From: Candidatus Bipolaricaulota bacterium
GTDB taxonomy: Bacteria; Bipolaricaulota; Bipolaricaulia; Bipolaricaulales; Bipolaricaulaceae
Assembly (NCBI GenBank): GCA_938084715.1
Contig: CALKES010000009.1
Coordinates: 1 to 64,000 of the forward strand
Reading direction: 5' to 3'
Length of the DNA: 64,000 nucleotides
The notes below the pieces were generated by a model, which saw nothing but the letters and a program-made list of their open reading frames with translations, had not been told where the DNA came from and did not search any database. How positions within the stretch are numbered: position 1 is the first letter of the stretch; each line of letters starts with the position of its first letter. Both the position numbers and the translations under genes were made by a program. Below are positions 24,028-31,911 of the stretch, piece by piece.

Positions 24028-24716
24028 AGGTGGGAGAGGAGCCACGCGAGGAAGGGCGCGAGGGCGAGAGCCGGAAGGAAGTCCGCCGCCCGGAGGTCCC
24101 GAAGCCGGAGAAGGGAGATCCCCAGGGCCAAGACCACCGCCCCCCCCGCGGCGGAGAGCTCCACCACCGCGGGGGTGCCGGGGGAGAGGCCCGCCAGGTG
24201 GGACGAAAGGAGGGCCGCCGCCCACGTGATCCCTCCCTGGTAGAGGAGGATCACCCCGAGGGAGAGGAGGACGCCGGGCCCAAGGGCTGCCGCGAGGGTC
24301 AGGGCCGAAATCCCATCCAAGATCGACTTCGCCGCCAAGAGGGACCAGTCCCCGTACAAGCCGTCCTGGAGCGCCCCAAGGAGGGCCATCGGCCCGACGC
24401 AGAACAGCAGGCTCGCCGTAAGCCACCCCTCCCCCACCGGTCGCCCCCGGAACAAACCCTCCGCCCGCCCCGTGAGGTGCTCGATCCTCTCCCCAAGCCG
24501 CGCCCAGCTCCCCAACGCCCCCCCCAGGATGACCGCCAGGAGAAGCACCACCACGTTCTGGGTCTCCAGGGCAAGACGGAGCCCGAGTACGACCGTGGCC
24601 AGCCCCACTCCGACCGTCGCCCCCTCCCGCACCCGGGCCGGGACCCGCGCCCCAAGACCCCATCCCACAAGGCCCCCCACCAGGACCGTCCCCACGTTGA
24701 TCCACGTCCCGGTCAC
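24024..24716 (-). CDS. DUF554 membrane protein
   Basis: 230 residues, about seven membrane helices, Gly/Ala/Leu rich. The N-terminus 'TGTWINVGTVLVGGLVGWGLG' and central 'AKSILDGISALTLAAALGPGVLLS' with 'LYQGGIT' are the DUF554 family signature. Its function is not established; a transport role is often assumed. GTG 24716 is chosen because the family begins at this residue and because TACCAT lies six bases upstream, the leaderless spacing seen elsewhere. The gene is divergent from mscL and overlaps the downstream MFS gene. Confidence 0.8.
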   Translation of the reverse strand: MTGTWINVGTVLVGGLVGWGLGARVPARVREGATVGVGLATVVLGLRLALETQNVVVLLLAVILGGALGSWARLGERIEHLTGRAEGLFRGRPVGEGWLTASLLFCVGPMALLGALQDGLYGDWSLLAAKSILDGISALTLAAALGPGVLLSLGVILLYQGGITWAAALLSSHLAGLSPGTPAVVELSAAGGAVVLALGISLLRLRDLRAADFLPALALAPFLAWLLSHL

Positions 24717-24722
24717 GGGCGG

Positions 24723-24728
24723 ATGGTA
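24723..24728 (-). promoter_or_regulatory. -10 box TACCAT before DUF554 gene
   Basis: Ends six bases before GTG 24716, placing the transcription start at about the start codon. Confidence 0.4.
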
Positions 24729-24759
24729 GCCGGAAACCGGCAATCGGGAAGGACCAAAG

Positions 24760-24789
24760 TTGACAGGCCGGTCGAATCCCCGCTAGAGT
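24760..24789 (+). promoter_or_regulatory. mscL promoter TTGACA-18-TAGAGT
   Basis: Perfect -35 TTGACA, 18-base spacer and TAGAGT; the predicted start near 24796 leaves a short leader containing the AAGGAGGT ribosome site of mscL. Confidence 0.65.
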
Positions 24790-24812
24790 CCCCACCAAGG
24801 AGGTGGGTCACG

Positions 24813-25250
24813 ATGGGGAAGGAGTTCAAGGCGTTCATCACCAAGGGCAACCTGGTCCAGATTGCGGTGGCGTTCATCATGGGCGTGGCGTTTGGCGCGG
24901 TGGTGAGCTCCTTTGTGAACGATGTTGTCATGCCCATCGTCGGGAAGCTCATCGGGAACGTGGACTTCGCGAACCTGTACCTCAACCTATCGGGGGAGAG
25001 CTACCCCTCGGCCAAGGCCGCCCGGGACGCCGGGGCGGCGGCGATCTACTACGGGTCCTTCATCAACGCCCTCGTGAACTTCCTCATCGTCGCCTGGGTC
25101 ATGTTCCTCCTCGTCAAGGCTTACGGGAGGCTGGAGAGGCCGAAGGTCGCGCCGGCCCCGACGACGAAGGAGTGCCCGTTCTGCAAGACCCAAATCCCCC
25201 TGGGGGCGGTCCGGTGCCCGCACTGCACCTCGGAGCTAGGGGGAAAGTAG
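24813..25250 (+). CDS. mscL: large-conductance mechanosensitive channel with C-terminal zinc ribbon
   Basis: 145 residues. MscL opens under membrane tension and releases solutes on hypo-osmotic shock. N-terminal 'EFKAFITKGNLVQIAVAFIMGVAFGAVVSSFVNDVVMPIVG' spans the amphipathic helix and TM1 (the conserved pore region), and TM2 lies at about 85-105. The periplasmic loop is short. After a Pro-rich linker the C-terminus carries a zinc ribbon, CPFC-x10-CPHC, in place of the usual helical bundle. A strong ribosome site AAGGAGGT precedes the ATG. Its own promoter is visible and no other gene is in the operon. Confidence 0.92.
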   Translation: MGKEFKAFITKGNLVQIAVAFIMGVAFGAVVSSFVNDVVMPIVGKLIGNVDFANLYLNLSGESYPSAKAARDAGAAAIYYGSFINALVNFLIVAWVMFLLVKAYGRLERPKVAPAPTTKECPFCKTQIPLGAVRCPHCTSELGGK

Positions 25251-25257
25251 GCACGCC

Positions 25258-25350
25258 CTAGGCGGACCGGGCCACCAAGGGCACGGCGACCATCGCTGCA
25301 AGAGCGAGGAAGGCAGCGAGGAAGATCAGCCATCGATCGCGGTTGGCCAT
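25258..25350 (-). CDS. 30-residue single-pass membrane protein
   Basis: An ATG with an AAGGAG ribosome site nine bases upstream opens a 30-codon frame: a short MANRDR head, then one continuous hydrophobic helix (about 7-27, Leu/Ala/Phe/Val rich) and an RSA tail. It lies 88 bases downstream of the ACT-domain gene on the same strand. Composition and ribosome site support a real small protein, but no homologue is recognised. Function unknown. Confidence 0.5.
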   Translation of the reverse strand: MANRDRWLIFLAAFLALAAMVAVPLVARSA

Positions 25351-25438
25351 GGGCTAGAACTCCTTCGGGAGGGCGGGGATTCTCCCCGGGGAGGCGCCCC
25401 GCCAGGGGGGCACCCGTCCCCCGGCCGGGGGACACCGG

Positions 25439-25843
25439 CTACTTCTCCCGGAGGAGCTGGACAGCTCTACCGTTGTTCGAGCAGGAGAAGACGACGAGCG
25501 TGCTCTGGCCCTCCTCGAAAGCGCTCGCGTAGAGGTAGCGGATGTCCAACCCCTGACGGGCCAGGGCCTCGGTGATCCGCCGCAGGAACCCCGCCCGGTG
25601 GGGCAGTTCCACAAGGACCACATCCCGCTCCTCCACCTCGTACTCCGCCTTCCGGAGGGCGTCCAGGGCGTAGCTCGGGGCGTCGGGGACGAGGTGGAGG
25701 ACCGCCTGGCTGTCTTGGACCATGACCGCGAGGGCGAGGATGTTGATCCCCTGCTCCGAGAGGAGCCGGGCAATGGAGGCGAGCACCCCCACCCGGTTCT
25801 CCGTGTGGACCACGAGCTCTTTTCCGATCGTCGCCTCGCGCAT
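25439..25843 (-). CDS. tandem ACT-domain regulatory protein
   Basis: 134 residues forming two ACT domains: residues ~5-60 ('LVVHTENRVGVLASIARLLS', 'GINILAL') and ~70-130 ('VVLVELPHRAGFLRRI', 'LDIRYLYASA'). The RVGVLASIA turn with its Gly is the amino-acid-binding site in ACT proteins. Stand-alone double-ACT proteins of this kind are thought to sense amino acids. ATG 25843 has GAGGGCGG upstream and a TACACT box at 25860-25865. It is divergent from metG. A perfect palindrome GTCCCCC-GGCC-GGGGGAC lies just after the gene. Confidence 0.82.
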   Translation of the reverse strand: MREATIGKELVVHTENRVGVLASIARLLSEQGINILALAVMVQDSQAVLHLVPDAPSYALDALRKAEYEVEERDVVLVELPHRAGFLRRITEALARQGLDIRYLYASAFEEGQSTLVVFSCSNNGRAVQLLREK

Positions 25844-25907
25844 TCCGCCCTCGGCAGAGCGTAGTGTACCCGGAGGGCGGGCTCCCTGCCCAGCGGAGGA
25901 CGGTCGG

Positions 25908-25913
25908 TATAAT
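25908..25913 (+). promoter_or_regulatory. -10 box TATAAT of metG
   Basis: Perfect TATAAT 22 bases before the metG GTG; the short leader would contain the GGGGAG ribosome site, so this gene is not leaderless. Confidence 0.6.
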
Positions 25914-25935
25914 CGGCAACTCGACGGGGAGAGCC

Positions 25936-27900
25936 GTGGACAAGAACGTCAAGCGGATTCTCGTGTGCAGCGCCTGGCCCTATGGCTCGGGCGTCCCCCA
26001 CCTGGGGAACCTCATCGGGTGCCTTCTCTCCGGGGACGCCTTCACCCGGTTCTGGCGCCTGCGGGGCTACGAGGTCGTCCACGTCTCGGGGACCGATGCC
26101 CACGGGACAAAGGTCGAGTACGAGGCGGCGCGGCTTGGGCTCACGCCCCGGGAGCTCGCCGAGAAGGTCCACGCCGAGATCGTCGACATCCTCAGGAAGT
26201 TCGAGATCGCGATCGACAACTACACGACCACCGAGTCGCCCGTCCACTACGCGTTTGTGACCGAGATCTACCGGCAGATGGCCGAGCGGGGGTACATCCT
26301 CGTCCAGGAGGAGGAGCGGGCGTTCTGCCAGGGTTGCTCCCGGTTCCTCGCCGATCGGTTCATCGTCGGGACCTGCCCCCACTGCGGCTACCTCCACGCC
26401 CAGGGGAACCAGTGCGACGCCTGCGGGGCGCTTCTGGAGCCCGAGAGCTTGCGGGAGCCCCGCTGCGCGTTCTGCGGCTCCCGGGACGTCGTCCTCCGAC
26501 CCACGCGGCATTGGTACCTGGACCTTGCCAAGCTCACCCCCGACCTCGTCCGCTACGTGAGGAGCCGGGACTTCCGGGGGAACGTGAAACTCTTCACCGA
26601 GCGGATGATCGAGGACGGGCTCCGACCCCGGGCGGTGACCCGGGACATCACCTGGGGGATCCCCGCCCCGTTCCCCGGCGCCGAGGGGAAGGTGATCTAC
26701 GTGTGGGCCGAGGCCGCGTTGGGGTACGTCTCGGCTACGATCGAGCACTTCCAGCGGCAGGGTCAGGAGGAGCGGTGGCGGGAGTTCTGGTTTGGGGACG
26801 AGGTGTGGCAGATCTACACCCAGGCCAAGGACAACATCCCGTTCCACACGATCATCTTCCCGGCCCAGCTCCTCGCCGCGGGCCAGGGATACCACCTCCC
26901 GGACCAGATCGCCGCCACGGAGTACCTGAACTGGATCGGGGGGGAACAGTTCTCGAAGACCCGCCGGGTCGGGATCTTCGCCGACGAGGCCCTGGAACTC
27001 CTTCCCCCCGTCTACTGGCGGTTCTACCTCTTCTACAACCGCCCGGAATCCAAGGACGTGGAGTTCTCCTGGGAGGAGTTCGACAAGGCGGTGAACCGCG
27101 TCCTGGTGGACAACGTCGCGAACTTCATCCACCGGGTGCTTTCCTACGTCTGGAACCGCCACGGGGGGGTGGTCCCCGACCATCCCACGGACCCGGAGGT
27201 CCTCCAGGCGATCGCGGAGACGGCGGCGGAGGCCGTGCGGACGATCGAGGGAGGGGCGCTCGCCCCGGCCATCCGCGCGGCGGCGCTCCTGGCGGGGAAG
27301 GGAAACGAGTACGTTCAGCGGAAGGCCCCGTGGAAGACGGGGGACGAGGGGGCGGTGGCCTCGGCCGCCCACCTCGTCCAAGCGGTGGCGATCCTCCTGG
27401 AACCGTTTGTGCCCATGCTCTCCCGGGAGGTCTACGCCCTGCTGGGGGTGGACCCGCCGGCGTGGGGGGACCTCGCCATTGGCGTCGGGGGAAAGCGGCT
27501 CGCTGCCGAACCGCGGCCCCTCCTCGCCCACGTGGACGTGGAGGAGCTCCAGAGGAGGTACCAGATGATGAAGGAAGAGGGTCTGGTGTCGATTGAGGAG
27601 TTCGGGAAGCTCGACCTCCGGGTGGGGCGGATCCTCGCCGCAGAGGAGGTCCCGGGAGCCGACAAGCTCCTCCGGCTTACCATCGATCTAGGGGACCGCC
27701 AGGCCCAGGCCGTGGCGGGGATTCGGCTCCACTACCCCCCGGCGTCCCTTCCCGGCAAGCTCGTGGCCGTGGTGGCCAACTTGAAGCCGGCCACGATCCG
27801 GGGGATCCGCTCCGAGTGCATGATCCTCGCCGCGGGGGACGGGACGCTTTCCCTCCTCACCCCGGACCGGGGGGTGGAACCGGGAGCCCGGATCCGCTAG
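25936..27900 (+). CDS. metG: methionyl-tRNA synthetase with fused tRNA-binding domain
   Basis: 654 residues. Charges tRNA-Met. The class I HIGH-type motif is PYGSGVPHLGN; the KMSKS-type loop is FSKTR. The connective insert holds four Cys pairs (CQGC, CPHC, CDAC, CAFC), the two-zinc form. The C-terminal 110 residues ('FGKLDLRVGRILAAEEVPGADKLLRL') are an EMAP/Trbp111 tRNA-binding domain. GTG 25936 with GGGGAG upstream fits the family N-terminus (VKRILVCSAWPYG); the frame is open upstream to 25864 but the extra residues are not family-like. It has its own promoter. Confidence 0.95.
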   Translation: MDKNVKRILVCSAWPYGSGVPHLGNLIGCLLSGDAFTRFWRLRGYEVVHVSGTDAHGTKVEYEAARLGLTPRELAEKVHAEIVDILRKFEIAIDNYTTTESPVHYAFVTEIYRQMAERGYILVQEEERAFCQGCSRFLADRFIVGTCPHCGYLHAQGNQCDACGALLEPESLREPRCAFCGSRDVVLRPTRHWYLDLAKLTPDLVRYVRSRDFRGNVKLFTERMIEDGLRPRAVTRDITWGIPAPFPGAEGKVIYVWAEAALGYVSATIEHFQRQGQEERWREFWFGDEVWQIYTQAKDNIPFHTIIFPAQLLAAGQGYHLPDQIAATEYLNWIGGEQFSKTRRVGIFADEALELLPPVYWRFYLFYNRPESKDVEFSWEEFDKAVNRVLVDNVANFIHRVLSYVWNRHGGVVPDHPTDPEVLQAIAETAAEAVRTIEGGALAPAIRAAALLAGKGNEYVQRKAPWKTGDEGAVASAAHLVQAVAILLEPFVPMLSREVYALLGVDPPAWGDLAIGVGGKRLAAEPRPLLAHVDVEELQRRYQMMKEEGLVSIEEFGKLDLRVGRILAAEEVPGADKLLRLTIDLGDRQAQAVAGIRLHYPPASLPGKLVAVVANLKPATIRGIRSECMILAAGDGTLSLLTPDRGVEPGARIR

Positions 27901-27943
27901 GATAGCCTTTGCCCGGGGGCCCATCCCGATGAGCGAGGTGCCT

Positions 27944-28261
27944 ATGTACGCTGTGGTCGAAATCGGTGGAAAACAGTACCGTGTGGAGGAGAAGGCGGAG
28001 ATCGTGCACGAGCTTCTCCCGGCGGTGGCCGTGGGGAGCCAGGTCACGTTCGAGAGGGTCCTCCTCGTCCGCAACGGGAAAGGCGTCGAGGTTGGCCGAC
28101 CCTACGTTCCCGGGGTCCAGGTGGTGGGGGAAGTGGTCGAGGCCGGCCGGGGACCCAAGGTCATCATCCAGCGGTTCCTCCCCAAGAAGGGGTACCGCCG
28201 GAAGAAGGGCCACCGCCAACCCTACATGCGGACGCGGATCCTCGCCATCCGGAGGGGGTAG
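27944..28261 (+). CDS. rplU: 50S ribosomal protein bL21
   Basis: 105 residues. 'MYAVVEIGGKQYRVEEKAEI' at the N-terminus and 'KKGYRRKKGHRQPYMRTRI' at the C-terminus are diagnostic of bL21. ATG 27944 is preceded by GAGGTG; an upstream in-frame ATG gives five non-family residues. First gene of the rplU/prp-like/rpmA/obg group; a TAGGAT hexamer just after the metG stop may be its -10. Confidence 0.96.
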   Translation: MYAVVEIGGKQYRVEEKAEIVHELLPAVAVGSQVTFERVLLVRNGKGVEVGRPYVPGVQVVGEVVEAGRGPKVIIQRFLPKKGYRRKKGHRQPYMRTRILAIRRG

Positions 28262-28265
28262 GACG

Positions 28266-28580
28266 ATGGTGGAGGTCGTGGTCGAGCGGGACGAGGACGG
28301 CCGGGTCCTCACCGTGACCGTCCACGGGGACGACTCCCCGGAGGCCCGGGTGGCGACCGCCCTCGTCGAAGCCCCGATCCTGGGGCTGCGGGACTACCTC
28401 CACCTCGACCCCGCGGTCCGGCGGGAGGGGCGCACCCTCCGCCTCGAGGTGGACCGCTCCGACTTCTTCCTCGACCGGGAAGTGGACGCGGTGATGGAGA
28501 CGCTGGTCCTCGGGCTGCGGTCCCTTGCCCGGGATGGGGGGATCCTCCTCCGCGAGGTGGGGGAGAGCATTCGGGTGTAA
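28266..28580 (+). CDS. Prp-like protein lacking catalytic residues
   Basis: 104 residues, located between rplU and rpmA exactly where the ribosomal-processing cysteine protease Prp (YsxB) sits in Firmicutes. The overall Prp pattern is recognisable: an N-terminal strand set, 'VTVHGDDS' in place of the GHA motif, 'ALVEAPILGLRDYLHL' in place of the AxCAxVS helix, and 'MVLGL'-like 'LVLGLRSLARDGG' plus 'LREV'. No Cys occurs in the protein, so it cannot be an active cysteine protease. The bL27 encoded next begins directly with MAHKTSGG and has no cleavable extension, so no protease is needed. It may act in bL27 or ribosome assembly; that is inference. Confidence 0.7.
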   Translation: MVEVVVERDEDGRVLTVTVHGDDSPEARVATALVEAPILGLRDYLHLDPAVRREGRTLRLEVDRSDFFLDREVDAVMETLVLGLRSLARDGGILLREVGESIRV

Positions 28581-28589
28581 GAGGTCAGG

Positions 28590-28850
28590 ATGGCGCACAA
28601 GACAAGCGGCGGTTCAACCCAAAACGTCCACGACTCCCCGGGCCAGCGGCTGGGGATCAAGCGGTTTGGTGGGGAGCTGGTCCGGCCGGGCTGCATCATC
28701 GTCCGCCAGCGGGGGACGCGGTTCCACCCCGGAGACGGGGTGGGCATGGGCCGGGACTTCACGATCTTCGCCACCCGGGAAGGGCGGGTGCGGTTCGCCG
28801 GACACAAGCGCGTCTACGTGAACGTGGACCCCATCCAGCCCGGGGCCTAG
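28590..28850 (+). CDS. rpmA: 50S ribosomal protein bL27
   Basis: 86 residues. '[29 protein letters not shown]' pattern and '[23 protein letters not shown]' identify bL27, whose N-terminus reaches the peptidyl-transferase centre. It starts at the mature N-terminus, without the Firmicute pro-segment. GAGGTCAGG supplies the ribosome site. Confidence 0.96.
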   Translation: MAHKTSGGSTQNVHDSPGQRLGIKRFGGELVRPGCIIVRQRGTRFHPGDGVGMGRDFTIFATREGRVRFAGHKRVYVNVDPIQPGA

Positions 28851-28856
28851 CCCCGG

Positions 28857-30128
28857 ATGTGGGTCGATGAGGCAAAGATCCACGTCGCCTCGGGGCGGGG
28901 GGGGGACGGCCTCATCCACTTCCACAAGACCCGGCACAACCCCCGGGGGTCACCCGCGGGCGGGACCGGGGGGCGGGGAGGCGATGTGGTCCTCCGCGCC
29001 AGCCGGTCCGTGGCCACGTTGGGCCAATTTCAAAAGCAAGTCCACTTCCGAGCTCCCAGCGGGGAACCCGGCGGGCCCCGGGGGCGGCACGGCCGGGACG
29101 GGGACGACCTCGTGATCCACGTTCCCGTGGGGACGATCGTCCGCGACGCGCGGACCGGGGAGGTCCTCGCGGACCTCGCCACCGAAGGGGCGGAGGTGGT
29201 GGTCGCCCGGGGCGGCCGGGGGGGGCGGGGGAACCGGGCGTTCACCACCGCGTACCGCCAGGCCCCGCGGATCCGGGAGCTGGGGGAGGAGGGCGAAGCT
29301 CGGTGGCTCCTCCTCGAGCTCCGGGTCCTGGCCGACGTGGGCATCGTGGGGTTCCCCAACGCGGGGAAGTCCTCGCTTCTGTCGCGGCTGGCCCGGAAGC
29401 GGGTCAAGGTCGCCCCCTACCCGTTCACCACCCTCTCCCCCAACCTGGGGATGGTCGAGGTCGCCCCGGGGAAGACGGTGGTCTTCGCCGACCTCCCCGG
29501 CCTCATCGAGGGCGCCCACGAGGGCCGGGGCCTGGGGGACCGCTTCCTCCGCCACGCCTCCCGGGCCCGGGTCCTCCTCCACCTCGTGGACCTCGCCGGG
29601 GTCGATGGTCGGGATCCATTGACCGATTACTGGACCCTCCGGCACGAGCTGGAGGCGTGGGAGGAGCTCCGGGACAAGCCGGAGGTCGTGGCCGGGAACA
29701 AGATCGACCTCCTGCCGCCCGAGCGGGTCGCGGCGGAGGCCGCGCGGTTTGGTGAAGCGGGCGTTGTTCTCCACCCTGTCTCCGCCGTAACGGGTCAGGG
29801 GATCCCGGAGCTTGTCCACGCCGTGGGGAAGGCCCTGGAGGAGGTCCCCCCTCGGCCTGCGGAGCCCGCGGCCCCTTCCCGACGGGTATGGCGTCTCACC
29901 CCCGACGGACCGCCGTTTGAGATCGTCGAAGCGGAGGGTGGAGTCGTGGTGCGGGGGCGGGCGGTGGAGCCCCTCGCCCGGCGGCTTGACCTCTCCACCC
30001 CCGATGCCCAGGCCTACTTCTACCGTCGGCTGGAGCGGCTGGGGGTCCTCGCCGCCCTCCGGCGCCGCGGGGTTGCGCCGGGCACCACCGTCCGCATTGG
30101 AGGCTACGCCTTTGAGTTTGAAGGGTAG
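28857..30128 (+). CDS. obgE: GTPase Obg
   Basis: 423 residues. Ribosome-assembly and stress GTPase. The Gly-rich Obg fold (1-155, with 'GGRGGDVVL' and 'GGRGGRGNRAF'), the G domain (G1 GFPNAGKSS, G3 DLPGLIEGAHEGRGLG, G4 NKID) and a C-terminal OCT domain (about 335-423) are all present. No strong ribosome site: ATG 28857 follows six bases after the rpmA stop, so translation is probably coupled. It overlaps nadD at its end. Confidence 0.95.
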   Translation: MWVDEAKIHVASGRGGDGLIHFHKTRHNPRGSPAGGTGGRGGDVVLRASRSVATLGQFQKQVHFRAPSGEPGGPRGRHGRDGDDLVIHVPVGTIVRDARTGEVLADLATEGAEVVVARGGRGGRGNRAFTTAYRQAPRIRELGEEGEARWLLLELRVLADVGIVGFPNAGKSSLLSRLARKRVKVAPYPFTTLSPNLGMVEVAPGKTVVFADLPGLIEGAHEGRGLGDRFLRHASRARVLLHLVDLAGVDGRDPLTDYWTLRHELEAWEELRDKPEVVAGNKIDLLPPERVAAEAARFGEAGVVLHPVSAVTGQGIPELVHAVGKALEEVPPRPAEPAAPSRRVWRLTPDGPPFEIVEAEGGVVVRGRAVEPLARRLDLSTPDAQAYFYRRLERLGVLAALRRRGVAPGTTVRIGGYAFEFEG

Positions 30129-30720
30129 GACGGGCCTCTTCGGCGGGACGTTCAACCCGATCCACATCGGCCACCTCCGGGTGGCCGAGGAGGCCCTGCG
30201 GCACTTCGGACTCCGGGAAGTCGTGTTCCTCCCCACCGGGGTCCCCCCCCACCGCGCCGTGGACGAGGGCGTTCCCGCCGAGGCCCGGTACGAGATGGTC
30301 CGCCTAGCGGTGGCCGGCCACCCCCACTTCTCCGTCTCGCGGATCGAGGTGGACCGCCCCGGGCCCTGCTACACGGTGGACACGATCGCGGCGATGAAGG
30401 AGCTTCACCCCGAGGGCATCGCCTACATCGTGGGGGCGGACATCTTCTCCCGGATCGAGACCTGGCACGACTGGCCCCGGCTCCTCAGGAGCTGCCCGTT
30501 CATCGTCGCCCCCCGCCCGGGGATCTCCCCGGCCACGTTCCGGCGCCCCCCCTTTGACCGGGCGGAGGTCCACCTCCTCCCGATGCCCCTCATCGCCGTC
30601 TCGTCCTCGGAGGTCCGGCGGCGGTACCGCGAGGGGCTCCCGGTGGAGGGGCTGGTCCCCCCCGGGGTGGACGCGTGGATCCGAAGCCACGGCCTGTACG
30701 GCGTCCGCGGGGGAAGTTAG
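30112..30720 (+). CDS. nadD: nicotinate-nucleotide adenylyltransferase
   Basis: 202 residues. Makes nicotinate adenine dinucleotide in NAD synthesis. The nucleotidyltransferase motif GGTFNPIHIGHLRVAEEAL and C-terminal 'LIAVSSSEVRRRYREG' with 'YIRSHGLY'-like 'WIRSHGLYG' are diagnostic. I place the start at TTG 30112 because GGAGG lies eight bases upstream; TTG 30118 is also possible. Either way it overlaps the obg 3' end. Its stop codon overlaps the infC -10 box. Confidence 0.92.
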   Translation: MSLKGRTGLFGGTFNPIHIGHLRVAEEALRHFGLREVVFLPTGVPPHRAVDEGVPAEARYEMVRLAVAGHPHFSVSRIEVDRPGPCYTVDTIAAMKELHPEGIAYIVGADIFSRIETWHDWPRLLRSCPFIVAPRPGISPATFRRPPFDRAEVHLLPMPLIAVSSSEVRRRYREGLPVEGLVPPGVDAWIRSHGLYGVRGGS

Positions 30721-30723
30721 AAT
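30718..30723 (+). promoter_or_regulatory. -10 box TAGAAT of the infC operon
   Basis: Overlaps the nadD stop codon. Transcription from about 30730 would give a very short leader that keeps the GAGGAGG ribosome site of infC. Confidence 0.4.
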
Positions 30724-30743
30724 AGAGGTATGAGGAGGAACCC

Positions 30744-31298
30744 ATTCCGCGGGAGTTTCGGGTAAACGAGCAGATCCGCGCGCGCGAAGTTCTCCTGATC
30801 GACCCCAACGGCCGCAGCCTTGGGGTCCAGCCGTTGGAGAAGGCGCTCGGGCTGGCCCGGGAGCAGGGCCTGGACCTGGTGGAGGTGGCCCCGGACGCCA
30901 ACCCCGTGGTGTGCAAGATCGTCAACTACGGGAAGTACCGGTACCAGCAGGGGAAGCGCGAAAAGAAACAACAGAAGGCGGTTCGGCTCAAAGAGGTGAA
31001 ATTCACCATCCAGACCGGGGAACACGACTTCCAGACCAAGCTCACCCGGATCCGGGAGTTTTTGGAGGGGGGCCACAAGGTTCGGGTGTCCGTGTTCTTC
31101 AAGGGGCGCCAGATCATCCACCTCGGCAAGGGGGAGGAGATCCTGGCCCGGGTCGCGGCGGCCACGGGGGACGTGGCCAAGGTGGACCAGGACACGGTGA
31201 GCAAGGGACGAACGCTCCAGATGCTGCTCGTTCCTCTTCCCCGCAAAGGAGGGAAGAATGAAGGCAAAGACGCACCGAGCAACGGCGAAACGGGTTAA
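30744..31298 (+). CDS. infC: translation initiation factor IF-3, AUU start
   Basis: 184 residues. IF-3 controls start-codon fidelity and subunit separation. The N-terminal domain ('REFRVNEQIRA', 'VLLIDPNGRSLGVQPLEKAL'), the Lys/Arg linker with 'CKIVNYGKYRYQQGKREKK' and the C-terminal domain ('VRVSVFFKGRQI') are complete. Reading back in frame to the upstream stop, no ATG, GTG or TTG precedes the domain; the only near-cognate codon is ATT 30744, with GAGGAGG five to six bases upstream. An AUU start is the classical autoregulatory feature of infC. A start at TTG 30834 would cut off half of the N-terminal domain. It overlaps rpmI by 41 bases. Confidence 0.93.
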   Translation: MPREFRVNEQIRAREVLLIDPNGRSLGVQPLEKALGLAREQGLDLVEVAPDANPVVCKIVNYGKYRYQQGKREKKQQKAVRLKEVKFTIQTGEHDFQTKLTRIREFLEGGHKVRVSVFFKGRQIIHLGKGEEILARVAAATGDVAKVDQDTVSKGRTLQMLLVPLPRKGGKNEGKDAPSNGETG

Positions 31299-31449
31299 GG
31301 TCACGGCCACGGGGCGGATCTTCCACCACCGGGCCAACCGCCAACACAAGCTTTCCAAGGTCCGGCCCGCCTACCGCCGGGAGGCCGCCCGGCCGGTGGA
31401 GGCCCGCGGCGCGGACCGGAAACGACTGCGCAGGCTTCTCAACATCTAG
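31258..31449 (+). CDS. rpmI: 50S ribosomal protein bL35
   Basis: 63 residues: 'MKAKTHRATAKRVKVTATG' and 'HHRANRQHKLSK' identify bL35. ATG is preceded by AAAGGAGGGAAG. It overlaps the end of infC in the conserved infC-rpmI-rplT order. Confidence 0.95.
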   Translation: MKAKTHRATAKRVKVTATGRIFHHRANRQHKLSKVRPAYRREAARPVEARGADRKRLRRLLNI

Positions 31450-31459
31450 GAGGTGGACG

Positions 31460-31816
31460 TTGCGCGTTCCTGGAGGAGTGAAGCACGGTCGTCGGCGCCG
31501 CAAGATCCGGAACCTCGCCAAGGGGTTTAAGGGCAAGCGCCGCACCTGCTACCGGATTGCCAAGCAATCGGTGTTCAAGGCGCTGCGGCACATGTACGTG
31601 TCGCGGAAGCTGGAGAAGCGGCGGATGCGGCAGCTTTGGATGGTGCGGATCGGGGCCGCGACGCGCCGCCACGGGATGTCCTACTCGGCGTTCATGGGCG
31701 GGCTCCACAAGGCAGGGGTGACCCTGAACCGGAAGATGCTCGCGGATCTCGCGTTTCGCGACCCGGAGGCGTTCGCCTCCGTGGTGGCCCTCGCCAAGGA
31801 GGCCCGGCACGCCTAG
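31460..31816 (+). CDS. rplT: 50S ribosomal protein bL20
   Basis: 118 residues: 'MRVPGGVKHGRRRRKI', 'AKGFKGKRRTCYRIAKQ' and 'SYSAFMGGLHKAGVTLNRKML' are diagnostic of bL20. The start is TTG 31460 with AGGAGGT upstream. Last gene of the infC operon; in other bacteria bL20 represses this operon, but I see no clear operator here. Confidence 0.95.
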   Translation: MRVPGGVKHGRRRRKIRNLAKGFKGKRRTCYRIAKQSVFKALRHMYVSRKLEKRRMRQLWMVRIGAATRRHGMSYSAFMGGLHKAGVTLNRKMLADLAFRDPEAFASVVALAKEARHA

Positions 31817-31911
31817 GGCCGGCGGGCGGCCACTTCCGACCCGAGCCGCAGGAAGAGGGGTTCTCCGCCCCCTGCGGCTCGACTTCTTGCGTCCCAACCC
31901 AGGGGGGGCCT

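Noticed and set aside
25382-25433. GC palindromes after the ACT-domain gene as an intrinsic terminator
   Set aside because: The stems are perfect but no U tract follows on either strand, and a plausible small gene lies just downstream on the same strand.
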